IMG/VR virus record: IMGVR_UViG_3300049048_000052
Span: 187,781 to 251,780 of that record
Reading direction: 5' to 3' (one strand)
Origin: a virus
DNA: 64,000 nt
Every line of letters starts with the position of its first letter. Positions within the stretch are counted from its first letter, which is position 1. Below, piece by piece: positions 6,528-13,808 of the stretch. The position numbers and the translations under genes are program-made. Under the pieces are notes generated by a model. That model saw only the letters and a program-made list of their open reading frames with translations. It made no database searches and was not told where the DNA came from.

Positions 6528-7277
6528 ATGAGTAACTTACAGGACCTCTACAGGGAAATGGATAATAAAGTGAAGAATATGAATGAGCTCAAAACAGAGT
6601 TCTCTGAGCTTATGTTCTTTGTTGATTACCCAGAGATAGATACGGTTCACTTCTATTGTGAATATGAATACAACGATCAGGGTGGTACTTATCCTGTGTT
6701 TAGGATAAACACAGTAGAAATACATGATGAGCAAAGAAGGGCTCAGTTCCTCAACCGTATGGGTTATCCAGATACTGATATGGAGGAATGGTTAGAGGAG
6801 GAAGGCAGCTATGAGTTTGGTTATATATTAGGTAGATATATTGAAAGCCATGCGGATGAATATGGCGAGGGCTCCTTACATAATGATAGGGAAACTCTAG
6901 GAGAGCGTTGTCTAAGTCTGGCTCAGAGAATGAGTGAAGCTATAGGCTCATCCAATATCCCTATCGTATATATAGTAGAAGAAGTCATAGTTAACTATGA
7001 TGATTCCTACTATAGATTAGCAGAGGGTCATCAGGCTGACTCTGTATTCCTAGATAAGAAAGCAGCAGAGAAGAAAGCAGAGCAATGTGCCCTCTATATC
7101 CTTAAGGAATATGGTGATGACATAGAGTACATTGAGGATCATATCACCTGGCCTAGTGACTATATGTACCTAGGAGCTGATAAGCTTGTACAGGATATAT
7201 TAGATGGTACTTTAGGTATTGATAGAGTGGGATATAGCTCCCTTGCTAAAGTGAGGGAAATAAAAATAGAAGGTTAA
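6528..7277 (+). CDS. Hypothetical protein related to the NPGP paralogs
   Basis: This 249-residue acidic protein is of unknown function. Residues about 20-75 (F-F-V-D-Y-P-E-I-D-T-V then Y-N-D-Q-G-G-T-Y) resemble the start of the three small paralogs at 7983-9254 (F-Q-K-Y-P-E-I-K-Q-V then Y-N-D-W-G-G-Y). It looks like a larger relative sharing that N-terminal module. The C-terminal half is different, with an A-A-E-K-K-A-E-Q helix and K-E-Y-G-D-D-I-E-Y-I typical of small phage domains that follow a variable residue string. The MNIO-like gene lies directly downstream and the three paralogs follow it, so the block may work together. Confidence 0.6.
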   Translation: MSNLQDLYREMDNKVKNMNELKTEFSELMFFVDYPEIDTVHFYCEYEYNDQGGTYPVFRINTVEIHDEQRRAQFLNRMGYPDTDMEEWLEEEGSYEFGYILGRYIESHADEYGEGSLHNDRETLGERCLSLAQRMSEAIGSSNIPIVYIVEEVIVNYDDSYYRLAEGHQADSVFLDKKAAEKKAEQCALYILKEYGDDIEYIEDHITWPSDYMYLGADKLVQDILDGTLGIDRVGYSSLAKVREIKIEG

Positions 7278-7278
7278 T

Positions 7279-7986
7279 ATGAAAGGTTTATCTATTACAG
7301 CCATCGGTCGGCGTCCCATAGAGGAATGTGTAAATATCTACTATGAGTTGATCGATAAGCTAGGAGTAGAGTACCTTCAGTTAGCAGTTGGGTCTAAGTG
7401 TAATGTGGAGTATTTAGATGGCCTAGATACTCCCTTTACTCTGCATGATAGCTGTCTATACGAGGGGGACTCTAGGTTATTCATTAATCCGTTAGAAGAT
7501 ACTAACTATGATAGGTATAAGGACTTCATAGAGAAGCACCAGGTTAGTTATATGGGTATACATCCTCCATTAAAGAAGGACTGTACTCAGCGTGAGTTAA
7601 GAGAAGGCCTTCAGTATATGTCTAAGTACTTAGGTATACCTGTGGCCCTAGAGATAATGCCTAGTCCTGAGTACTGGATGTCTGAGGATAATATGGTACC
7701 TGGTGTCCCTATCCTCCTGGATATTAGTCATATAAATCTATGGACTGAGGGTAATCTTAGTAGGGCCGAGAATGTCTCCTTATCCCTATTAGAGAGATAC
7801 CAAGTACTAGAGATACATCTCTCACATAACAGAGGCAGGGCTGATTCTCATGATATGATTCCGAGGTCCATCTGGTTTAACCAATACTTAGAACAGTGGG
7901 ACGATGAGTATCGTCTTGTAACCTATGAGTCTGTACCTATTGATTATAAGGAATACGAAAGGTTAGATAAGAGGAGAAATAAATGA
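7279..7986 (+). CDS. DUF692/MNIO-like TIM-barrel protein
   Basis: This 235-residue protein has the layout of a xylose-isomerase-like TIM barrel, and the order of its metal-type residues fits the DUF692 family (multinuclear non-heme iron oxidases, MNIOs). Seen are T-L-H-D-S (H56), G-I-H-P-P (H95), A-L-E-I-M (E125), L-L-D-I-S-H-I (D148, H151), E-I-H-L-S-H (H180, H183), D-S-H-D (D189, H191) and T-Y-E-S-V-P (E217). In known MNIOs these groups bind two or three irons that modify cysteine residues in peptides; that activity here is inference. It is shorter than typical DUF692 (about 280). An alternative is a sugar-phosphate isomerase/AP-endonuclease-2-like enzyme. It ends in an ATGA overlap with the first NPGP paralog. 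Confidence 0.62.
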   Translation: MKGLSITAIGRRPIEECVNIYYELIDKLGVEYLQLAVGSKCNVEYLDGLDTPFTLHDSCLYEGDSRLFINPLEDTNYDRYKDFIEKHQVSYMGIHPPLKKDCTQRELREGLQYMSKYLGIPVALEIMPSPEYWMSEDNMVPGVPILLDISHINLWTEGNLSRAENVSLSLLERYQVLEIHLSHNRGRADSHDMIPRSIWFNQYLEQWDDEYRLVTYESVPIDYKEYERLDKRRNK

Positions 7987-8390
7987 CATTAAACATAGAT
8001 GACTTAGTCCTTAAACTTAAGAGGACCCATAATCTGCTGACCACTTATAAATTGTTTCAGAAGTACCCTGAGATTAAACAGGTTAAAGTAAGGTTCTCTA
8101 ACCAATATAACGATTGGGGTGGTTATGATGAGGTTATTGAACTAAAAGGTGTGGGACTCTTTGAGGATAAAGCAGAAGAGTTCACAGCCTCTATGAAGAG
8201 GTTTGCTAGCCCAGACCTTAATTTAGAAGAGATCATAGAATGTGGTTCAGGATACCCGCAGCAACTTCATTATATTGAGGATGAGGAAGTCACTTATACT
8301 AATCCAGGCCCCGAGGTTATAGAGAGTAATCTACTCAGTATTGAGGCTATGCTCTGGGGCATCAATAAGTTAAATGAAGTACAGGAATGA
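7983..8390 (+). CDS. NPGP-motif paralog 1
   Basis: This 135-residue acidic protein is the first of three tandem relatives. Shared features are an N-terminal helix L-K-R-T-H-N-L-L, F-Q-K-Y-P-E, S-N-x-Y-N-D-x-G-G, a Y-P turn, the motif Y-T-N-P-G-P and a last amphipathic helix ending G-I-N-K-L. The start overlaps the MNIO-like gene (ATGA) and the end overlaps the next paralog (ATGA), so translation is coupled. No known domain is recognised, and there are no conserved cysteines that would make it an obvious MNIO substrate. It is probably an alpha/beta protein that oligomerises through its end helices. Confidence 0.65.
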   Translation: MTLNIDDLVLKLKRTHNLLTTYKLFQKYPEIKQVKVRFSNQYNDWGGYDEVIELKGVGLFEDKAEEFTASMKRFASPDLNLEEIIECGSGYPQQLHYIEDEEVTYTNPGPEVIESNLLSIEAMLWGINKLNEVQE

Positions 8391-8824
8391 GTAGCGCTAA
8401 TATAGGTGTTCTAGTAGAAAAACTAAAGATAACCCATAACTTGCTAGAGACCCTAAAGTTCTTTCATAAATATCCTCAACTTGATTATGTGGTGGTTAAA
8501 CACTCTAATAACTATAACGATGAGGGTGGGTTCTATGACTCCGTGTCGCTGTATGACTTTGAGATATTAGAGGGACAGGAGCAATTCCTATTGGAAGCCT
8601 TTAACTTCAATGTATGTAACCCTGATCATATATGTGCCTTTGATATAGAGGATACCACTGGATATCCCAACACACTATGGTTTACCTATGATGGGGATGA
8701 GGTTACCTACCACAACCCTGGACCTGATAAGGCAGCCGCTTACATTGATCATACAGAGACTACTATTAAGGGCATCAATGCCTTATTTGAACTAAACGAT
8801 ATGTGTAAGGGTAAGTATGAGTGA
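8387..8824 (+). CDS. NPGP-motif paralog 2
   Basis: The second copy has 145 residues: L-K-I-T-H-N-L-L-E-T, F-H-K-Y-P-Q, S-N-N-Y-N-D-E-G-G, Y-P-N, and V-T-Y-H-N-P-G-P followed by a helix with G-I-N-A-L. It is closest to paralog 1 and holds the full core. The start is an ATGA overlap and the last 8 bases overlap the next gene. Function unknown. Confidence 0.65.
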   Translation: MSSANIGVLVEKLKITHNLLETLKFFHKYPQLDYVVVKHSNNYNDEGGFYDSVSLYDFEILEGQEQFLLEAFNFNVCNPDHICAFDIEDTTGYPNTLWFTYDGDEVTYHNPGPDKAAAYIDHTETTIKGINALFELNDMCKGKYE

Positions 8825-9254
8825 AAGTCTGGCAACCGGCATTATAAAAGAGCTGAAAAAGTTACACAATGCATTGAGAACTCTAGAGTTCTTTAAGGAA
8901 TACCCTCAAGTAGAGAGCCTTCAGGTTGAGTGCTGTAGGAGCTATGATGACCATGAGTATTATGATGATATGCAACTGGTCAAGATAGAACTTATAGAGG
9001 GTAGAGAGGAAGAGTTCTGTGACCTAATACAGGTAGATAGGACCTACTGGAAGGAGGAGGGCTTTGGGTTTGAAGTAGAACCCCAAACTAACTACCCTCA
9101 TGAGTATCTCATGTATATGCACGATGGTTATATAGTCGATTATGTTAATCCAGGGCCTGCCTTAATAGATTGTAATATAAGATCTATTGAGGGAAGACTT
9201 AGGGCGATAGCAGGTTTATTACATATGGACTTAGAGGAATATGACTATAATTAA
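8817..9254 (+). CDS. NPGP-motif paralog 3
   Basis: The third copy has 145 residues and is the most diverged: L-K-K-L-H-N-A-L-R-T, F-K-E-Y-P-Q, then C-C-R-S-Y-D-D where the others have S-N-x-Y-N-D, and D-Y-V-N-P-G-P. The Y-P turn (N-Y-P-H) and the end helix remain. It overlaps paralog 2 by 8 bases and the DNA ligase gene by 14. Three retained copies with diverging middle segments suggest a family that adapts to different partners. Function unknown. Confidence 0.65.
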   Translation: MSESLATGIIKELKKLHNALRTLEFFKEYPQVESLQVECCRSYDDHEYYDDMQLVKIELIEGREEEFCDLIQVDRTYWKEEGFGFEVEPQTNYPHEYLMYMHDGYIVDYVNPGPALIDCNIRSIEGRLRAIAGLLHMDLEEYDYN

Positions 9255-10371
9255 AGAAAGTCCTACATACATCAGTAAAGCTAAGAAAGGTAATGATAAG
9301 TTCTGGAGGATAGCTGTACTTGAGAAAGGCACATCTTATTACACCAGACAGGAATACTGGCAGACCACTAATGATGGCACGGATAGTGTCCATCAGTTTA
9401 GTGAACCTAAGCTCATTACACCTAAGAACGTAGGTAAGAAGAACGAGACTAGCCCCCTAGCACAAGCCCTATCTGAGATGGAGTCAACTATACTCCGATA
9501 TAAGGATAAGGGTTATCATCTAGAGGGTGAAGACGCGGCTACCCTCATACTACCTATGCTTGCTATGGAATATAGTAAACGTAAGGCAGTCAATAAGGTT
9601 ACATGGCCTATGTATGGTCAACCCAAGTTAGACGGGGCCCGTTGCTTATACAGTAATAAGACTGGATTCTATAGTAGGATGGGTAAACCTTTCCTAGCTG
9701 AGGTTACAGCTCATATTCACAGACCAAGTATCAAGGATAGCTACATACTAGATGGAGAGCTTATACTACTTAGGCCCTATACTTTCCAGGATACAATGAA
9801 GGCCATCAAGAAGTTTAGGGAGGACCTAAGTCCTCAGCTAGTATATGTAACCTACGATGTTATAGATACTGAGAATCTAGATATGCCCTTCATTGAGAGG
9901 CTAGACTTATTAGATCATATCCATTCTATCTTTCTATCTAGAAGTATGGTGACCTGTAAGACTGAGACTCTAGTCGACGAGGAGGATATGCTTAAGTATC
10001 ATACAGAGATTATCCGATTAGGCTTCGAGGGCACAATGCTTAGGGATCCTAACTCTACCTATAGTATTAATCATAGGAGCGCTGGGCTACTCAAGTATAA
10101 GGACTTCCTTGATGATGACTTTGAGATCACTAATGTAGTCTCAGGTGTGGCTAAGTTCAAGGACTGCGGCATATTCGAATGTAGAACCAAGGATGGTCAG
10201 ATCTTCTCTGTAACACCTCAGGGCACCCTTGAGGAGAAGCAGGAGTACCTCAAGAAGTCCAAGGAGTTAATTGGTCAGTTACTTAAAGTTAAATATCAGA
10301 ATTTATCAGAGGATGGTATACCTAGATTCCCAGTGGGTATAGGTATACGAGATAAAAATGTAGAGGGCTAA
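9241..10371 (+). CDS. ATP-dependent DNA ligase
   Basis: This 376-residue ligase would seal nicks, for example between Okazaki fragments. Motif I is K-L-D-G-A-R with the adenylated lysine at K129. Downstream come a motif III-like L-D-G-E-L-I-L-L, motif IV E-G-T-M-L-R (with the usual aromatic replaced), motif V L-L-K-Y-K-D and an OB-fold with K-V-K-Y-Q near the end. The first 100 residues form a small extra domain beginning with F-W-R-I-A-V-L and then K-N-E-T-S-P-L-x-Q-A-L, like the WGR-type N-terminal extension seen in some phage ligases. It is followed directly by primase (stop TAA, next ATG). Confidence 0.9.
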   Translation: MTIIKESPTYISKAKKGNDKFWRIAVLEKGTSYYTRQEYWQTTNDGTDSVHQFSEPKLITPKNVGKKNETSPLAQALSEMESTILRYKDKGYHLEGEDAATLILPMLAMEYSKRKAVNKVTWPMYGQPKLDGARCLYSNKTGFYSRMGKPFLAEVTAHIHRPSIKDSYILDGELILLRPYTFQDTMKAIKKFREDLSPQLVYVTYDVIDTENLDMPFIERLDLLDHIHSIFLSRSMVTCKTETLVDEEDMLKYHTEIIRLGFEGTMLRDPNSTYSINHRSAGLLKYKDFLDDDFEITNVVSGVAKFKDCGIFECRTKDGQIFSVTPQGTLEEKQEYLKKSKELIGQLLKVKYQNLSEDGIPRFPVGIGIRDKNVEG

Positions 10372-11664
10372 ATGTTAGATGATATTACTATTCAAAGGCT
10401 AGAGAGATTAAAGAACCACATAGGCCTGTCTAGTATACATCCTGACTTCAATACTAGAGGGGCGTCTAATTGCCCCTTTTGTAATAAGAAGGGTAAGGGT
10501 TATATAGTAGATGACCAGTTCTTCAAGTGCTATAGCAGTAGGTGTGCTACCCAAGGCGACCTCGTATCTATCTATAGGAAACTACACGGACTAGAGGGTA
10601 AAGGATCATTCTTTACAGCCATATCTGAGTTAGAGAAGCTAGCAGGACTATCTGATCTTACTGAGACTAATGATGAGAGATCTGAACTCTTAGGGGAGGT
10701 AGTTGACACCTATGCCTCTATCCTATGGACATCCGAGGGTAGAGAAGCACTCAAGTATCTAAAGAGTAGAGGCTTTGATGATATTAGCCTTAATATGTAC
10801 CAAGTAGGATATGCACCACAAGGTTCAACCCTACTCAAGTATGGCTTTGATATTAATAAGCTAAGTCAGCATCAATTATATGATAGGCGCCATGAGAAGG
10901 AATACTTCTCTAATCGTATTACCTTCCCCATTAGGGATATGCAAGGTAAGTATGTTCATATAGTTGGTCGTTGGTTAGGTGATGTACCCAAGGATGAGAA
11001 TGGGGATGATAAATGGCTAAGGTATAAGGACAGTAAGGGTCCAATTACTAGTAAGAACTACTTCGCCTTTGAGCATCTAATCCCTGCTTTTAGTCTTAGG
11101 AACAAACCATACCTTGTATTAACTGAAGGGTTCCCTGATGCACTAACCTTAAATCAGGCAGGCATTCCTGCTATAGCTATCCTAGGACTTGAAGGCCTTC
11201 TTAAACAGTATCAAAAGTTTAAGGATCTAGAGGAACTAATAGTCGTAGCTGATAATGATTACTTTGCTGAGGATCATCCATTATATCCGCTTGAATATAA
11301 GAGTTGGAGAAGGTTGATACCACAACTAGTAGAGCTGCAGATCATGCTACCTCAGGTCAAGATCAGTTGGCTTATGGTACCTGAGGGCGGCACCACTAGT
11401 AGAGGTATTAGCTATAGCTGTAAAGATGTTAATGATTGGTATAACAGATCTGGTATGAGCAGTAGAGATCTACAGGCTCATATCATAGCTAATAAACAAG
11501 AGTTAGTACCTACCCTCATAGAGAAGTGGGGCCCAGATCTTAGTAGACACTTATCCTTAATTAGGTTAATAACTGCTACGGGCTCTGATGTTAGGCAACT
11601 AGAGAGATATATACCTGTGGGCTGGAGTCCTATAACGTACGCATCTCAAGTCTTCTCTTCATGA
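10372..11664 (+). CDS. DNA primase (DnaG type, zinc finger plus Toprim)
   Basis: This is a 430-residue primase that would make RNA primers on the lagging strand. A zinc finger C34-x2-C37-x15-C53-x4-C58 (N-C-P-F-C ... F-K-C-Y-S-S-R-C) starts the protein. A RNA-polymerase-like region with G-Y-A-P, F-P-I-R-D and G-R follows. The Toprim part shows L-T-E-G-F-P-D-A-L (E with the following helix), then V-V-A-D-N-D for the metal-binding aspartates, and K-D-V-N-D-W. No helicase domain is fused, unlike T7 gp4; the replicative helicase could be elsewhere. The gene starts right at the end of the ligase gene. Confidence 0.9.
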   Translation: MLDDITIQRLERLKNHIGLSSIHPDFNTRGASNCPFCNKKGKGYIVDDQFFKCYSSRCATQGDLVSIYRKLHGLEGKGSFFTAISELEKLAGLSDLTETNDERSELLGEVVDTYASILWTSEGREALKYLKSRGFDDISLNMYQVGYAPQGSTLLKYGFDINKLSQHQLYDRRHEKEYFSNRITFPIRDMQGKYVHIVGRWLGDVPKDENGDDKWLRYKDSKGPITSKNYFAFEHLIPAFSLRNKPYLVLTEGFPDALTLNQAGIPAIAILGLEGLLKQYQKFKDLEELIVVADNDYFAEDHPLYPLEYKSWRRLIPQLVELQIMLPQVKISWLMVPEGGTTSRGISYSCKDVNDWYNRSGMSSRDLQAHIIANKQELVPTLIEKWGPDLSRHLSLIRLITATGSDVRQLERYIPVGWSPITYASQVFSS

Positions 11665-11703
11665 TTTAATTGATCCATTGATTGGTACTTAAACTTAAGA
11701 ACC

Positions 11704-12267
11704 ATGTCGATAACTAATATAATTAATGTCTATGATCAAGCTACCCAAGCTGATGTACTAAAGGGTAGCCAGTGGTATTCTAATGCCCGTCTAATAGCAG
11801 AGCATATGAGTAGAGAGTATGATGTTCCAATAGAACAATGTGTTGCAGTCATGTCAGCCCTCTCACCTAGAAATAGATGGGAGAATAACATAGAGGATGC
11901 AAGAACTGTACTAAGGGCATTCAAGGAAGGTAAAGGTGAGGGGGATGTTAAGGTACATACCTTCAATAAGAATAAGACAAAGGCCTTTGAGGTATTAAGG
12001 CAGGGCAATCCTGGACTTGTAACTACCTCTAATAAGACTAGGGCCTTCTTTGATAATATAGTTAATCCTTATAGTGACAAGGTGACCGTGGATGTACATG
12101 CTTATAGTGTATATAACGGAGAACGCCTAAGTAAACCAAGTATAAGTAATAGTAAATATAAAGAAGTTAGTGATAGTTATAAGGAGGCCGCAACTCAGAT
12201 AGGGGTAAAACCTTATGAGTTACAGGCTATAACCTGGGTAACTTGGAAGCGTATAAATAAGATATAA
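11704..12267 (+). CDS. DUF7178-like helical protein
   Basis: This 187-residue protein is mostly helical. It carries segments that recur in phage proteins I associate with DUF7178: A-V-M-S-A-L-S-P-R-N-R-W-E-N-N, then D-V-H-A-Y-S-V, Y-K-E-A-A and P-Y-E-L-Q-A-I-T-W-V-T-W-K-R near the end. The pattern N-R-W-x-x-N followed by an invariant D-x-H recalls helix-hairpin-helix DNA glycosylases, but no catalytic lysine/aspartate pair can be assigned with confidence. It lies between primase and the RNase HII-like gene, so a DNA-handling role is reasonable. The 39-base gap before it carries ATTGAT repeats. Confidence 0.6.
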   Translation: MSITNIINVYDQATQADVLKGSQWYSNARLIAEHMSREYDVPIEQCVAVMSALSPRNRWENNIEDARTVLRAFKEGKGEGDVKVHTFNKNKTKAFEVLRQGNPGLVTTSNKTRAFFDNIVNPYSDKVTVDVHAYSVYNGERLSKPSISNSKYKEVSDSYKEAATQIGVKPYELQAITWVTWKRINKI

Positions 12268-12275
12268 GAACAAAC

Positions 12276-12283
12276 TATAAATA
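12276..12283 (+). promoter_or_regulatory. TATAAATA box immediately before a start codon
   Basis: TATAAATA ends 2 bases before the ATG at 12286. It equals the T4-type late -10 element, or a plain sigma70 -10. Transcription from it would begin inside the gene or give an almost leaderless message. There is no Shine-Dalgarno site in this gap. No supporting -35 is evident, so this may be chance in AT-rich DNA. Confidence 0.25.
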
Positions 12284-12285
12284 TT

Positions 12286-12960
12286 ATGCAGAGTGCTATA
12301 CATATAGAAACTGGAGGCTCAGACAATGTAGTTGGACCTATAGTAGGAGTGGGTATAGCAATAGATGATCATGAAGTAGCTGCCTTAAGGGGATTGCTTC
12401 ATATAGCTATATCCCCTAATAGATTACGTGATATAAACTATAAATCCCTTTATGAGATCTTAGAGGTCCTAGATAAGGTCAATGGTAATAGGGAATCGCA
12501 GGGTCAACCTAGACTCATGAGAGGGGATCTGATAATAAGGAAGGCCGACTGGCTAGATTACTATGGTAAAGAGTCCTCCATATTAGGTATGATCCGCAGC
12601 TTAAAGCTCAGAATGAGAGCAGAGTATGGGGTCAATACAAAGGATATAAGCTGTACTGAGTTAGATCTAGGTGGTCCTGATATAGGCAGTGTTACTTCCT
12701 TATTAGCTTATATACACTCCCGTGCAATTAGGGAGTCCTATATTATTAATTATGATCTACACTTCCCTGGATTAGGTCTTATTAATCATAGAGGTAAGTT
12801 AAACAAAGAGCATATAAGGCGCCTAATGAAAATGAGAGTTAGGCCCGACTTCTATATATCACATTTATTAGTAGAGCTATCAAAGGAATTAGATGATGTT
12901 ACTACAGAAAGTAATAGATACGTGTCTGGATTACCAAGCGCAGAAGGGAATCAAACTTAA
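12286..12960 (+). CDS. Degenerate RNase HII-like protein
   Basis: This 224-residue protein resembles RNase HII/HIII, which nick RNA in RNA-DNA hybrids. The start I-E-T-G-G-S-D-N-V-V-G-P-I-V-G (7-21) parallels the family's D-E-x-G-K-G-D ... G-P-L-V. The segment S-V-T-S-L-L-A-Y-I-H-S-R-A-I-R-E (about 135-150) parallels S-I-A-A-A-S-I-I-A-K-V-T-R-D. It runs on into F-P-G-L-G-L-I-N-H-R-G-K-L-N-K-E-H, as in Y-P-G-Y-G-F-x-x-H-K-G-Y-G-T-K-E-H. The first catalytic aspartate is replaced by I7, although E8 and a later D132 remain, so activity is doubtful. Its neighbours are primase and the resolvase, fitting primer removal or a structural hybrid-binding role. Confidence 0.6.
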   Translation: MQSAIHIETGGSDNVVGPIVGVGIAIDDHEVAALRGLLHIAISPNRLRDINYKSLYEILEVLDKVNGNRESQGQPRLMRGDLIIRKADWLDYYGKESSILGMIRSLKLRMRAEYGVNTKDISCTELDLGGPDIGSVTSLLAYIHSRAIRESYIINYDLHFPGLGLINHRGKLNKEHIRRLMKMRVRPDFYISHLLVELSKELDDVTTESNRYVSGLPSAEGNQT

Positions 12961-13234
12961 TGAGTTTCTGTTAGATCTGGATAGCCATGTGTGTCAGGCG
13001 GACTTCTTGGTAGGGGATGACGTACTGAATGCCTATGTAGACTTTATGTCTCACATAACTACATTAGGTAAAGCACTTGGTATGTATGGAGAGGAGAAAG
13101 TCTTTGATCCTGCTGCTATAGAATCATTGAGGGATCCTGCATTTGCATCTAAGTATCTTCAGGTATTTAGAGGTAAGAGATTGGATGCCCTATCAAAGAT
13201 CAAGGAAAGCAGGACTTCACAAGTGCTAGAATAG
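12893..13234 (+). CDS. Small hypothetical protein
   Basis: This 113-residue helical protein overlaps the previous gene by 68 bases. Two adjacent ATGs (12893, 12896) are possible starts. Near the C-terminus it has D-P-A-F-A-S-K-Y-L-Q-V-F-R-G-K-R. I do not recognise a family. The coding overlap is longer than most here, so the true start may be further in, for example at a methionine in D-F-M-S-H (about residue 52), but the upstream part keeps good codon use. Confidence 0.55.
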   Translation: MMLLQKVIDTCLDYQAQKGIKLNEFLLDLDSHVCQADFLVGDDVLNAYVDFMSHITTLGKALGMYGEEKVFDPAAIESLRDPAFASKYLQVFRGKRLDALSKIKESRTSQVLE

Positions 13235-13265
13235 AGTCTGAAAAAGACTATATTTATATTGATTT

Positions 13266-13802
13266 ATGGTTAAGAAGATATGTGTTGTAGGGATAGATCC
13301 AGGAATAAGAGGTGGTCTATCCTTACTTATAGGAACTAAGAATAAGATAGAGTATTGTGTAGCTAAGGCTGCCCCTACTATTAGTGTTGAGATCAAGAAG
13401 AATAAGTTTAGGGATAGAGTAGATGAGCTATCTATAGTTCCACTTCTATCAGGTTGGAATGTGTCTTATAAGATTGATGGTGTCTTCATCGAAAGGCAAC
13501 ATGTTATAAGCAAACAGGGCCTGGTTAGTAGTGGTGTGACTATGGAGGGTTATGGTCTGTATAAAGGTATATGTGCTGGACTTGGTCTAAAGTACTTTAT
13601 ACTAGAGGCCAAGGAATGGCAGGCAGATTATGACTTTAGTAGTAACGATGATACTAAGGATGGAAGTATTAGTTGGGCTAAGAGACTATTTCCTAATGTA
13701 GATCTATTTAGGAACTCTAGGTGTAGAACAGAGAGTGACGGTATGTCAGACTCTCTACTCATAGCTCATTTTGGTTTAAGTCATTGGGATGATATTAATT
13801 AA
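13266..13802 (+). CDS. RuvC-like Holliday junction resolvase
   Basis: This 178-residue RNase H-fold nuclease would cut four-way junctions before packaging. The catalytic carboxylates of the RuvC group are visible: D11 in V-G-I-D-P-G, E76 in F-I-E-R-Q, and D158 and D162 in S-D-G-M-S-D-S-L-L-I-A. The lysine/glycine context I-R-G-G-L after the first aspartate is like phage and poxvirus A22-type resolvases. There is no Shine-Dalgarno site; the preceding 31 bases are AT-rich with ATTGATT at 13258-13264. Confidence 0.8.
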   Translation: MVKKICVVGIDPGIRGGLSLLIGTKNKIEYCVAKAAPTISVEIKKNKFRDRVDELSIVPLLSGWNVSYKIDGVFIERQHVISKQGLVSSGVTMEGYGLYKGICAGLGLKYFILEAKEWQADYDFSSNDDTKDGSISWAKRLFPNVDLFRNSRCRTESDGMSDSLLIAHFGLSHWDDIN

Positions 13803-13808
13803 TTGATT

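Noticed and set aside
6537-6734. - strand frame opposite the gene at 6528
   Set aside because: A shadow of the + strand gene; the whole left arm is + strand.
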